From Hemileia vastatrix (Eukaryota; Basidiomycota; Pucciniomycetes; Pucciniales; Zaghouaniaceae), in contig JASXTE010000014.1 of assembly GCA_030280995.1 (NCBI GenBank), positions 62,001 to 126,000 of the forward strand: a stretch of 64,000 bases of DNA. The letters are read 5' to 3'. Numbering within the stretch: position 1 is the stretch's first letter; each line of letters opens with the position of its first letter. Both the position numbers and the translations under genes were made by a program. Below are positions 44,798 through 55,688 of the stretch, piece by piece. A model generated the notes under the pieces. That model had not been told where the DNA came from. It was given only the letters and a program-made list of their open reading frames with translations, and did not search any database.

Positions 44798-46221
44798 TAT
44801 GATGGAGAGTAGCTGGGGTAGAATTTTTTTCAGTTCTTCTGGTATTTCTTACAAACATGTCTACTGGTATTTTATCTTTGTGCCTCACTCATATATATTG
44901 TTTGATTAATTTTTTGTCTTAATTATATTATTGATTTTATAATTATAGCAAAAAATTGTGTGCCAAATGCATACTGAGTGATGTTACACCTTTTATAATA
45001 TTATTAAATAAATGTATAAAAATATTAAAATAATTTATTTTAAAAATTATTAATTGATATCCATAAGCAATATGAGGAATAAAAAATTAAGTTAAAGGGA
45101 TCAAATATGAAAAATGAAATCCAAGTATTATTCTTAATATCAAAGGCCAGTAGAGATGTTGAAGCAAATGAGAGCCATCAGGGATAAATTTTACTAAATT
45201 GACTGTTTTTTAAAGATAAAAAACTGTGTTCCTGTGGTTTGGATGAACTCTAGGTGGAAAATTCAGCTATATCAAACTACATCTAGTGAAGTTTCTTATC
45301 AAATAATTTTTTTCATTGCCCTAGACAGAATTGATCCCATCTGACTGCACCTGACCGAAAGTGTCCAGCACAAGTTTGGCCGAACTTGTGCTGGACACTT
45401 TTATGATGGAGAGTAACTAGGGTGGAAGTGTTCCTCAGTACATCAGTTTTTTGTTTTTCACATTTCTATTGGTTTTTTATACTTTTCTGTCATTCAAATT
45501 TATCTTATAATTAATTATTTGTCACCATATATATTATTAATGTTTCTAGTATAGCAAAAACCTGCATGCCAAATGCAAAATTGGTGATGTTACAACTTTA
45601 ATAATATTATTATATCAAGTTAAAAAATATGAATATGTTTAGTTTTTAAAAAAATAATTTGATATTTAAAATTAAAAAGAGTAATAGAAAAGTAAAATGA
45701 AAATAAATGGGATCAAATACAAAATAAAAAATACAAGTAAAATTTTTACTATCAAGAGCCAGATGTGGTGTTGGGACAGTTGGGGACCCCTAGGTCAAGA
45801 CTTGGTCTAAACTTACTTTTATGTATAGCTAACAAAATTTGACCTGAGGTTTGGACAGTCCTCCAGGGGACAATTTAACAATATTAAACATTCTTTAATT
45901 CAATATTTGAGTGAAATATCATTTTCATTGCCATAGAGAGAATTTATCTCATATGACTTCATGCAACCAAAAGTGTCCAGCACAAGTTTGGCCGAACTTG
46001 TGCTGGACACTTTTATAATTGAGAGTAGGCATACAGAAAATCTTCTTAAAATAAAAAGGGATTTCTTATAAACATTTCCACTGGTATTTAATATTTCTGT
46101 GTCATTTAAATTTACCATTTGATTAATTTTTTTTCATCATTAAAATATTAATGTTATTACTATAGTAATAAATTGTGTGAAAAATGCATACCAGGTGGTG
46201 TTCCACCTTTAATCATATATT
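44798..46221. repeat. Element B array, units 4-5
   Basis: Palindromes at 45,361 and 45,973. The left side of the first matches the flank of A unit 11,342, while its right side matches the flank of A unit 10,734; the next matches A unit 10,119. One full unit is therefore missing, with the junction at the palindrome itself. Harbinger element C then interrupts. Confidence 0.75.
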
Positions 46222-46305
46222 AGGGGGTATCAATGTTCAGGGATCCGCAATTAGGGATCAGGAATTTTTTTTCTGGGATCAGACATTATTAATTGCGGAA
46301 GATTC

Positions 46306-46338
46306 TTATCCACTAGCCCCGGGGTTAGTGGATAAGGA
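46306..46338. repeat. Subterminal palindrome of element C
   Basis: CTTATCCACTAGCCCC followed by GGGGTTAGTGGATAAG, a near-perfect palindrome with one mismatched pair, just inside the left end. It is absent from element D. Confidence 0.7.
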
Positions 46339-46600
46339 ATCCACAATAATGCATTATCCTGCCTCTTATACCCCAATTTCCATTCCTAATTCCTGATACC
46401 AAACTCATCTCATCCATGATGGATTTGCAAGAAAGTCACATGACTCATAATTGCTGATGCCATCCTTAAGTCTTTCCTCACTCTATGCTACTTAATTTTG
46501 GTGGCAAACACTTAAGTTTTTTTTCTATCTACACACCCCAACTGCACATTTGGTGGTAAATTCCCACTTCCCTCATCACTTAACCCTTCCACTGGCAACA

Positions 46601-47860
46601 ATGAAACACCTCTCTACTAGGAAGCTACTTCACTCAACAATGAATGCTATCACTTTTCTTTTAGTTCTTTACTATAAATCTGACTCTGATTTGGAATATG
46701 CTTTAGCTTATATGTGTTTTCTTTCAAAAAAGCGTTACATCATCACCAGGGGGCCAAATCTTTATCATGATCCCCGATATGATCTGGCCTCCATTCTCAA
46801 CATTCCTCATTTAAACTTCACACAACTTTTTAGAACTTCTCCCGATTCTTTATTCAAACTTTATCAACTCATTTCTGAACATCCTATCTTCCATAACAAT
46901 TCTCACAACAAACAGTGTAATCCTGCCATCCAACTTTCTGTTGCTCTATGTCGCTTTGGCTCAAATGGAAATGGTGCTGCCATAAGACATTTGGATAATC
47001 TCTTTAACATAGGATATGGTACCATGATATTATACACCAAGCGCTGTATGATTGCTATCCTTTCCCTCAAGTCTCAAAATCTTGCTTGGCCAACTCCAGA
47101 ACAGCGACTTGAATCCTCTCAAGTAATGCAAGCTGAAGGTTTCCCTGGCTGTATAGGTTTTGTTGATGGCACAACCATCCCTTTGAGTCAAAAGCCTGCT
47201 CATGATGGCAACCATTATTTTGATCGCAAAAAAAGGTTTCTTCAAAATCTCCTCCAAGTTCTCATCTTTCACAATCTAACTTTTTATCTTCTTTCTAGAT
47301 ACTCTATTGCCGTTCAACTTGTATGCGATGTCAATAAAAAATTTATTGCTTTTCACAGTGGCTGCCCTGGATCATGTCATGACTCTTCTATCTTCCAAAG
47401 AATGAGGATTTCTCAATCCCCTGACTCATACTTTGACGAATCTCGGTACCTCCTTGCAGACTCAGCATATGCAAGTGGAAAGTACATTATACCTGCTTTC
47501 CGTGGTGCAACTTCAGAAAATGACCCTAAAACTAAATTTAATTATCACCTTGCACAATCAAGAGTACAAATTGAACATGCTATAGGTATTTTAAAGGGAC
47601 GATTTTCTAGTCTTCGGGAGCTCAGAGTCCAATTTCAAAAAAAATTGGAGATCAAAACTGCAAATCATTGGATCTTGACTTGCGTAATACTCCACAATAT
47701 TCTAGCTGATTTAAAGGATAAGTGGAATGATCTTTATGAAGAAGAGGATCCTGAACTACCACCGGCACTACCCTCCCCTGATTCACAAATCATTCAATCA
47801 ACCGGCATACGCCCCATTATAATGCCAATTACTCTCCAACATTTCTCTTCACCCTTTTAA
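46601..47860 (+). CDS. PIF/Harbinger DDE transposase (element C)
   Basis: The start at 46,601 aligns with the element D transposase. Exon 1 is 46,601-47,235; a 63-bp intron (GTTTCT...TTCTAG) follows; exon 2 is 47,299-47,860. The intron is a multiple of three without a stop, so the frame also reads through it unspliced. Product about 398 residues. Catalytic residues: CIGFVDGTTIPL (Asp), PGSCHDSSIFQR (Asp), RVQIEHAIGILKGRF (Glu). FRTSPDSLFKLYQLISEHPI and HNILADL match element D. In the first motif the residue before FVDG is Gly where D has Asp. No disruption seen; may be functional. Confidence 0.9.
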   Translation: MKHLSTRKLLHSTMNAITFLLVLYYKSDSDLEYALAYMCFLSKKRYIITRGPNLYHDPRYDLASILNIPHLNFTQLFRTSPDSLFKLYQLISEHPIFHNNSHNKQCNPAIQLSVALCRFGSNGNGAAIRHLDNLFNIGYGTMILYTKRCMIAILSLKSQNLAWPTPEQRLESSQVMQAEGFPGCIGFVDGTTIPLSQKPAHDGNHYFDRKKRFLQNLLQVLIFHNLTFYLLSRYSIAVQLVCDVNKKFIAFHSGCPGSCHDSSIFQRMRISQSPDSYFDESRYLLADSAYASGKYIIPAFRGATSENDPKTKFNYHLAQSRVQIEHAIGILKGRFSSLRELRVQFQKKLEIKTANHWILTCVILHNILADLKDKWNDLYEEEDPELPPALPSPDSQIIQSTGIRPIIMPITLQHFSSPF

Positions 47861-48289
47861 TTTTTAATTTTTATGTTTTCATACTTTCCAAATGTCCTCA
47901 TGGTGTACTTTAATCACTTGGTTTTGTATTTTGGTTTGTTGCATATTCATTTTTTTTTTGAATTTACGGTGAATATCTTTTTTTTGGATGGCTCATTGGT
48001 TTTCTTTCACCTCCTCAACATGAAATCGCATATTTTCTTATATCGCATATTTTTTCAGTGATTTTTTTTTCATTCATCACTCATATCCTTTTCATCCTCT
48101 CCTCAAACATCCCTCAAATATTTTGGTTGCATTTATTTTCTCAACTCAACTCACCAGGTAGGTCATTTTTTTTCTTTTTTCTTGGTTTTTTATTTGCTAA
48201 TCATGATTTTTTTTTTTTTTGCTTTTTTTTGTTTTTTTTGTTTTTTTTGTAAGTGCTTCATTTATTTTTGTTCTAGGGTAAACTAATTT

Positions 48290-49160
48290 TTGTTTTGTTT
48301 TTTTCTCTTTTTTCTCTTTTTTTTTGTTTTTTTTTTCTCTCCTTCACCTCTCTTTATCATCCTCAAGGCCCCCCTTTTTCCCTCTCTTTACCTGTCTCAA
48401 GACCCCCTTTTTACCCCCTTTTTAGCTGCCTCAAATCCCCCTTTCCCGCCTCTTTATGTCCCTCATCACCCCCTTCCCCTCTTTTTAGGTGCTTCAATAC
48501 TCCCCCCTTCCCCTCTCTTTATGTCCCTCAAAACCCCCCTTCACCTCTCTTTTGCCGCCTCAAACCCCCCCTTCACCTCTCTTTACCCACCTCAAACCCC
48601 CCTTTCCCTCTCTTTAGGCGCCGAAAACACCCCCCTTCCCCCCCTACCCACTCCCTTACCTCCTCCTCTACCCCCCCTCCTTCTTAATGAACAATTGGTA
48701 ACAATCGTTCACTAAGTAATCGAATCAATAGCAATTCGATTAATTAATGAACAATTGTTACCAATCGTTCATTAAGAAGGAGGGGGGGGGGGGGGTAGAG
48801 GAGGAGGTAAGGGAGTGGGTAGGGGTAAGGGGAGTGGAAGGGGGGGAGGAAAGATGTTAAGGGGGGGGAAAGGGGGGTTTGAGGCGGCTAAAGAGAGTGG
48901 AATGGGGGGGGTTTGAGGCGGCTAAAGAGAGGTGAAGGGGGGTGGTTGGGAGATATAAAGAAGGGTAAAGGGGGGATTTGGGGGGGTATTAAGGTAACTA
49001 AGGGGGGGGAATTTTGGGGGGTTTTGAGGAAATTAAGCAGGGGTATTCAGGGGGGTTTTTGAGGCATGCAAGGAGAGGATTTGAGGGGACTATTGAGGCA
49101 AGGAGGGAGGGATTTGTAAGGGGATTTCACATAAATAAAGGAGTTGAATAGGGGACAATT
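48290..49160. repeat. Large pyrimidine/purine foldback in element C
   Basis: The left arm is rich in C/T (TACCCACTCCCTTACC, CCTCCTCTACCCC), the right arm is its G/A-rich complement (GGTAAGGGAGTGGGTA). The turn is near 48,729 in AT-rich sequence (CGAATCAATAGCAATTCG). Arms are about 400 bp and imperfect. The strand bias may allow triplex or G-quadruplex structures. The proline-rich frames at 48,290-48,715 are composition artefacts. Confidence 0.75.
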
Positions 49161-49472
49161 ATGGAAGATAAAGAGGGGTTACCTACTTTCAAATAAATAT
49201 ACTAACAAATTTTTTTTTCTAAATTTGATTAATTTTTTAATTTTTTTGGCTGGCAGTATTATAGAAATAAAAGAAAATTTCTTTCTGTTAAGGACTGTCC
49301 CTCATATTTCCAAATCCAAAAAGGTTTTTAAATTAAAAATTAATTTTTCTAGTAAATAATTTTTCGGTTTTTTTTTATTTTAATAATTTTTTTGTTTTTG
49401 ATTTTGATTTTACTTAATTTTTTTTTTCAGGATCTTGTGAGAAGGTTTTTAATAACCAATCTTCAGGTTCAC

Positions 49473-49504
<32 letters not shown>

Positions 49505-49772
49505 ATTTTTACTGATATTTTCTTTTTTGAATGAATTTAATTATTAATTTTTTTTATAGGATTTTGCTTTTATTGTGTTTTTTAAAATAAAACCTCAGGT
49601 TTTTTTTTTATAAATTTTTTTTTGGAAAAATTTTTACTGATTTTTTGGTTTTTTTTTAATTTTTATTTTTCAAATAAAAAAACAGCTTTTTTTATTATTA
49701 GGTAGGAACTTTTTTTTAAAAAAAATTGAGTTGAAATTTTATTGACAATTAATTTTTTTTTCAGATCAAAAA
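49161..49772. other. T-rich spacer upstream of the cargo gene
   Basis: Extremely T-rich on the plus strand, with T runs of 20 or more near 49,480. No gene recognised; the frame at 49,144-49,359 lacks family features. It probably contains the promoter and 5' UTR of the gene at 49,773. Confidence 0.4.
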
Positions 49773-51020
49773 ATGTCTTCTTCTTCTGATTCACCCCTTA
49801 CTTCTCTCTTATCTTCAACTTTATCTTCTTTATCATCTTCATCTTTATCATCTCTATCCTCTTCTTTGAAATCAACTCTATCATCTTCTTTGAAATCAAC
49901 TTCCATACAATCATCTTCTAAATCATCAAAAAAAATTAATGATAATCAGTCTCATCAAAAGAAAAGATATTTAAAAAAAGATTCTCTGCAAAAGTTATTT
50001 TTGTCATATCCCAAACATTTTTTTTTACAAAACTAAAGTAGATAAAAAAATTCAATATCCAAAAAAATTCCCAGAAGATATCAAATATCTAACAGAATTT
50101 GGAGATGGTCGAGTTGTTGCAGTTATCAGCAATAATTTTAAGCCTCAATTCATTTTGGAAGTTCATTCATTCGATGGTGTAAAAGATGAAGCTTTTAATC
50201 AACTATCCGATCTTATCATAACTCTTTATCAAATGGCTTTGGTTCGGTTACCTATAAGGAATAAGAATTTGTTGGGTGGTATCATGATTGGTTTTGGTTG
50301 GAGACCTGGTTTTGTCAAAGGATATTCTCTTGGTATGTCTAATAATTTTTGTTCCATTCTTAATATCATTTCACTTATTTCAATTATATAGGCATATATT
50401 CATTGCTCAAGAATATCACTAAAGCACAAAAAGATGAAGATTTTTGCTTATGGGACACTCTACCTTCCTTTAATTCTTTTCTTGCTCTTCAACTCAAAAA
50501 TCTCTGTAATAAGGCATTTGAAAAAAATCACAAACTTGCAACCGTAGTTGGAATACCGAATTGGTGTGACTCCGAATGGGAAGATATCAGCCAAGAATTT
50601 CTTTTATTTTCTAATGTTATTATCACTCATTCTGGATTTCACAATAAAATTCACACCAACACCAATGATGCCAATTTTCTTACTTTTGGTATATTCTCAT
50701 ATATCAAACCGATTACTGGGCAACCAATACCATCTCCAGCTAAAATCAAAGTACATGGTTTATATTTTCCAGACCACTGGTGCATCATTGATTTTGGTTT
50801 GGGAAATGGTATCATCGAAACTATTTGGAATTCTTCTAAGGATAATCATCAAACGACCAAAGCTCCTCCTGGTTTGGAATCCTGTCAAGATTTCACTCAT
50901 TTCAGTTGTTCTTTTCAAATAATTCAAAAGGTTATTCAAAGAATCAACAAGGTAAAGAAAGAAGGTAAAGTTAATCAATTTAAAAAAACTTTATCTAGAT
51001 CCAAAAAGTATGGGGATTAG
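49773..51020 (+). CDS. Tet-like 2OG-Fe(II) oxygenase, Harbinger cargo
   Basis: The ATG at 49,773 opens a Ser-rich N-terminus (about 50 residues), then a basic segment. Near 50,015 a run of nine T shifts the frame by one base; with one T fewer the reading continues (FGDGRVVAVISNNF, MIGFGWRPGFVKGYSLG). An intron GTATGT...ATATAG (50,332-50,391) leads to the last exon. That exon carries HNKIHTNTNDANFLTFGIF, where the first iron-binding motif should be but reads HTN rather than HxD, and DFGLGNGIIETIWN ... HQTT, the distal conserved block of the basidiomycete Tet-like 2OG-Fe(II) oxygenase family (Pfam 2OG-FeII_Oxy_6). Such enzymes could oxidise methylated bases, but this copy may be inactive. Family call is from remembered motifs. 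Confidence 0.65.
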
Positions 51021-51882
51021 AGTTGTCATCAAAAATTTTATATTTTTTCATAACTTTTTAATAAATATTTTTTATATATCAATTTCCTCAACTAAAGTAA
51101 TGGGCCAACGACCTTGTGTTGTGTAACAGGTAATCATGATAACATTTATTTGTTTCATGGGGTTCCTCTTGCCTATACCTGTGGAAAGTCCCAAACTTTT
51201 GTTTCTTGACTTGGTCGGCGTTTTGGCTTGAGGAATTGTCATTACTTTAAACTAGGGAAATTGATATATATTAGATATTTATTTAAAAATTTATGTAATT
51301 ATATTAAATTTAGATGACTTCCACCCCTTACTTCAATAAAATGCAGGGGGGGGTATTGCCAAATTTTCAAATCTGACATGTGAAATTGATGACTTAGAAA
51401 AATTTTGGTGATACCCACCCCTTGCTTCAATAAAATGCAGGGGAGAGTATTGCCAATTTTTTTAAACAGATATAGAATTTTTTGGACTTTTAAATATTTT
51501 GGTGAAATTTTTTTGGTGATACCCGTCCCTTACTTCAATAAAATTCATGGGGGGTTTTGCCAAAATTTCTTTTAAGACTTGTAAAATTCTTGACATGTAA
51601 GAATTTTTGGGGTACCGGTAAAATGCAGGGGGTAGTAAAGCCAAATTTTCATATAAGACTTTCAACATTCATGACATGAAAGAATTTTTGTGATACCCAC
51701 CCCTTACTTCAAAAAAATCCAGGGGTAGGGGATTGTCAAATTTTCAAAGGAGACTTGAAAATTTTATTTAAAAAAAGAATATTTAACATTAAAATACAAT
51801 ATTTCAAGAAATACAGAAAATAATTGTAAAATTTATGTACAAATAAATATGAACACATGAAGTGTGAAAGAAATAAAAGAAA
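51021..51882. repeat. Spacer with ACCCCTTACTTCAATAAAATGCAGG repeats
   Basis: No gene. A motif of the form ACC(C)GTCCCTTACTTCAATA with AATGCAGGGGGGGTATTGCC recurs at about 51,318, 51,414, 51,520 and 51,695 (spacing about 95-175 bp). It separates the convergent cargo gene and second gene and may hold their 3' ends. Confidence 0.55.
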
Positions 51883-53519
51883 CTAGTCAACAAAAAATTT
51901 CATTAATTGTTCTATTTCTTCAACAGATTTTTTTGCTTTAATGCATTCGATCAAGAAATCTTTCTTTTTAGAACTTTCTTGAAGATTATGCTTATACTTC
52001 ATCTGTTCCATTAAGTTTTGATGCTCGAGTGTTTTTTCCTCTTTTTTGGATTTTTCAATACTAAGAGTTAACTCAAACTTCTTCTCCTCCAAATCTTGGA
52101 CCCAATCATCCTTCTGTAAGGAGAGCTCGTACTTCCTCTCTTCCAAATCTTGTACTCTGTCATCCCTCCTTAAAGAGAGCTCGTATTTCTTCTTTTCAAA
52201 GCTTAGAGTCTCTTTAGCAATTTCCACTTGTTCTAGAGTGAGAATAAAAATTAACATAAAGTAGAAGAAAAGCAGAGTAAAGTAATAAGAGGTATGATAT
52301 CACTTACCAGCATCACGTTTCTCTAAAAACTGTTCCATCGAAGAAAAAGGTGTTTGTGATGAAGTATCACTTTTTCGTCTTTTTTGGGAGTGGAAATTTA
52401 GACTACTTGAAGCCCTTTGCTTTTTGTTCAGCGTAGCATTTTCCTCCTCATCATTGTCACTAGCTTCAGATTCAGTTGATTGAGGATCCTGGGTTTGTTC
52501 ATCAGCCTTTTAAGAAATAAGAAAAAGATAAGTAAATAAAAATAGAATTGATAGAAAAGAAGAGTAAAGTAATAAGAGGTATGATATCACTTACCAGCAT
52601 CACGTTTCTCTAAAAACTGTTCCATCGAAGAAAAAGGTGTTTGTGATGAAGTATCACTTTTTTGTATTCTTTGGGAGAGGAAATTTAGACTACTTGAAGC
52701 CCTTTGCTTTTTGTTCAGCATAGCATTTTCATCCTCATCATTGTCACTAGCTTCAGACTCAGTTGATTGAGGATCCTGGGTTTGTTCATCAGCCTTTTAA
52801 GAAATAAGAAAAAGATAAGTAAATAAAAAATAGAATTGATAAGATAAAGGAAAAAAGAAACAGACCTGAGTTAGATTTTGTTGGGTTAAATCACCTATAG
52901 GATCTACAGAAAATCTATCTAGATAAGACTCATTCAAATGAGGGGAGGCTTGAGTGGAGGAAGAGGATGGGAAAAGATTTGCTTCGACATCATGTTTGGA
53001 GATAGGATCTTCACCATCCAACATGTTTACAGGATTAAAATCGGCTCACTCTCCAAAAATTGCATCCATCTCTTTAAAGTAAGGACATAAAGAATCAAGT
53101 TTATCGTCTATGGATTTTATGCCCTTAGTTATATCGTTGTCGGTAATCCCAAAACCAGTGGAAGATGAAAGAGCCTTTGCCTTCTTGTATTTTGCTCGGT
53201 AATGCTTGAAGCTTTCAGACATCTGTTTAGGCAAAAGATCAATCCTTCCCTTGGTCTTATTTCGTAATTCATTTGCCATTAGAAGATAGCCATTAACTTC
53301 TGATGCAGGGGGCCGTCCTACTTTAGTGGCATACTCAGTACCAAAACAAAAATCATAGTTAGATTTGGTTTTCAGCCAGTTGATAAGAATGAGATGGTCA
53401 TCTTTTTTTAATTGAACGGTCTTTGATTTCTTGGCTGAGCAGGGGAAAGTGGGAGTAGTGGGATTTGAAGAACAACTTGGTGATGGCTGCCTTTGAGAAG
53501 ATCTAGGACGACGAGGCAT
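51883..53519 (-). pseudogene. Harbinger second gene, Myb/SANT plus NAM-associated type
   Basis: Exons on the minus strand: 53,519-52,866, 52,793-52,595, 52,506-52,308 and 52,232-51,883. The N-terminus is basic (MPRRPRSSQR). A Myb/SANT-like region follows (KKDDHLILINWLKTKSNYDF, GYLLMANELRNKT, SFKHYRAKYKKAK). The last exon is a charged coiled coil (EQVEIAKETLSFEKKKYELS), as in the C-terminal domain of such proteins. In Harbinger elements this partner brings transposase to the ends. One TGA at 53,046 interrupts exon 1 in frame (FGE, stop, ADFNP), and exons 2 and 3 are a tandem duplication. With the stop it is probably inactive, unless read through. Confidence 0.7.
52274..52845. repeat. Tandem duplication of an exon of the Harbinger second gene
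   Basis: 52,274-52,555 and 52,561-52,845 are near-identical copies with a 287-bp period, each containing one exon with its acceptor (TTAAAAG) and donor (GTAAGT). The duplicated exon encodes a segment with ADEQTQDPQSTESEASDNDE. Differences are few (for example CGTCTTTTTT against TGTATTCTTT). Confidence 0.85.
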
Positions 53520-53887
53520 GTTAAAATATAAATGAAGATGAAAAGGAGCAGAAACAAGCAGATGAGATGGTGAGGGGTTCTGAGTGGATAGAATGGACAG
53601 GATGGGACGAGAATGTGAGTGTTCAGCAAGGTAGAAGCCATATCCAGAGAGTAGTCCAAGATGTGGTTATGGCAGAAAGTAGGTCAAGATGTGGTTATGA
53701 CAGAAGGTTGTCCAAGATGTGGTTATGAAAAATTGAGTAAAAAAATGTCGGATAAGAGGTGAACATTGACACGTAAAGTGTCTAATAACCCAATTATTAG
53801 CAAAAATAATTGCGGAAGATAATTGGGGTATAAGGATTTTTATCCGCAATTAATTTAATTGCCGATCCCTGAACATTGATACCCCCT

Positions 53888-54482
53888 ATTATTAAATAAA
53901 GGTATAAGAGTATCAAAATTATTTATTTTAAAAATCAAAAATTTATATCCAAAGCAATATGAGCAATAAAAAAGTAAAATAAAAGGGATCAAATAAGAAA
54001 AAAATATCTGAGGAAAATTCCTACTATCAATAACAAGTAGAGGTGTTAGATCAAATGTGCACCACCAGGGCTAAACTTGAACTATATTTTCTTTTTTGTT
54101 AAACCAAAGAAAGTGTCCTGATGAGGTTTGAAAAATCATCAGGAGGAAATTTTGGAAATATCAAACTACTTATTGTGCAATGATTGAGAAAAATGTTATT
54201 TTCAATTCCATAGAGTAACTTTATCCCATCTGACTGCATGCAACCAAAAGTGTCCAGCAAAAGTTTGGCCAAACGTATGCTGGACACTTTTATGATGGTA
54301 AGTATCTAGGGTGCAGGTCTTCTTCAGTTCATCAGGTATTCCTTATAAACAAATCCACTTGTATATGATCTTTCTGTGTCATTCATATTTATCATTTGAT
54401 TGATTGTTTTTCACCATTATACTATTAATATTATTAGTATTGAAAAAACTTGTAAGCCAAATGCATACTGGGAGATGCTACA
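53888..54482. repeat. Element B array, unit 6
   Basis: Palindrome at 54,250, degenerate (GTGTCCAGCAAAAGTTTGGCC with CAAACGTATGCTGGACAC). Its flanks match A unit 9,512. It is cut at CTACA by a solo LTR. Confidence 0.75.
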
Positions 54483-55688
54483 TATCAGCCAGACGTCTAG
54501 AAGAATGGAGGAAAAGAAAAGGAAATAGGACAAGAGAAGAGGAAAATTATAATATAGTATTATTATGAATAATAAAAATAAAATATTTGTAATTGAGAAG
54601 AGAGTACAACGAGAGAATTTTGAAGAGTTGACAAAAACTGTAAAGACTTATTTATATTGCAGTATATTATAATTAATAGTTATTATTCAATGCGCAGCTG
54701 TAAATGATAGTAATAATAGACTTAAAACAACCTATAGTTATTTAGATAGTATTTTAATTAGATATATAGAACTAATAAAAATAATAAATAAAAATAATAT
54801 ATTTAAAATATGATAAGTGAGTGTATAGTAAGTGATGAGCTACCAGAGAGACTTCTAAAGCCCTTTTATAGGCAAGAGGACATTCTGGAGCGTTCCAATA
54901 GTATGTAAAAAAGTAAAATAATGTAAAACAATTAATTAAAAGAATCTAATTAAAAACATAAAAAAAAAATCTGTGAATAAACAAATATTTTTTCCATCAG
55001 TAATTTCTAAAAAAGAATAGAATTAATATAACAATTAACTACGTGAGTTTAAAAAATGAGAACTGTGAGAAAGAAATCTAAAGAAGGAATACAAATAACT
55101 AAAAAGGTTGAATTAAAACAAAAGGAATTATTTTTACGCTTTTAATAAATCTTAATTCAGTATAAGAAAAGGTAATTTAATTATTTTAACTATTTCAAGT
55201 AATTTAATTATTAAATTAATTGAAACAACTAATTATTTTAATAAAGTAAATTATTTAAAATGAGAAATTAATTTTAAGCATATTAAATTAAATTTTTTAA
55301 TTAATTTAGTAATTTTAGTGACACAATTAAGGGTCAAGAAAGCGCCAAATATTGATGGATATTATTATATGATAAGTTGTATTTAGTTTATATAAATGTT
55401 ATTATTAAATTTGTAATTACAGTGTAAACTAAATTTCCACTTATAATATAATTTAGAATAATTTATTTATACATACAAATTACGCCAAGATATTATAGAA
55501 TATTATATTTGTTTATGTAATACAATTTATTTAATAATAAAATTTAGTATAATATTTATTTGATTTATTCACAAAATATTTATAATTTTATTTAAAGAAT
55601 TTTTTGTAATTATATAAATTTATTCCTCTATATGATTACAGTAATTTATTGTATAAATTACTGGACTCCTGAGATAGCCTGGCTGACA
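54483..55688. mobile_element. Solo LTR or short TIR element, 1.2 kb, AT-rich
   Basis: Starts TATCAGCCAGACGTC and ends ATAGCCTGGCTGACA; the ends are inverted copies of TGTCAGCCAG. An exact 5-bp duplication CTACA flanks it (54,478-54,482 and 55,689-55,693), fitting LTR integration. The interior is very AT-rich with no gene. It is not similar to the other LTRs in the window. A non-autonomous DNA element is the alternative. Confidence 0.75.

Larger units (their letters stand above)
46222..53887 (+). mobile_element. PIF/Harbinger element C with extra cargo gene
   Basis: Terminal inverted repeats AGGGGGTATCAATGTTCAGG with the duplication ATT (46,219-46,221 and 53,888-53,890); the interrupted element B repeat is restored on removal. 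It carries a transposase (46,601-47,860, plus), a Tet-like oxygenase gene (49,773-51,020, plus) and a Myb/NAM-type second gene (53,519-51,883, minus). A large purine/pyrimidine foldback lies at 48,290-49,160. At 7.7 kb it is more than twice the size of element D. Confidence 0.88.

Noticed and set aside
48290..48715. Proline/leucine-rich frames of 130-141 codons
   Set aside because: They are the translation of a C/T-rich foldback arm in two frames; composition explains them fully.
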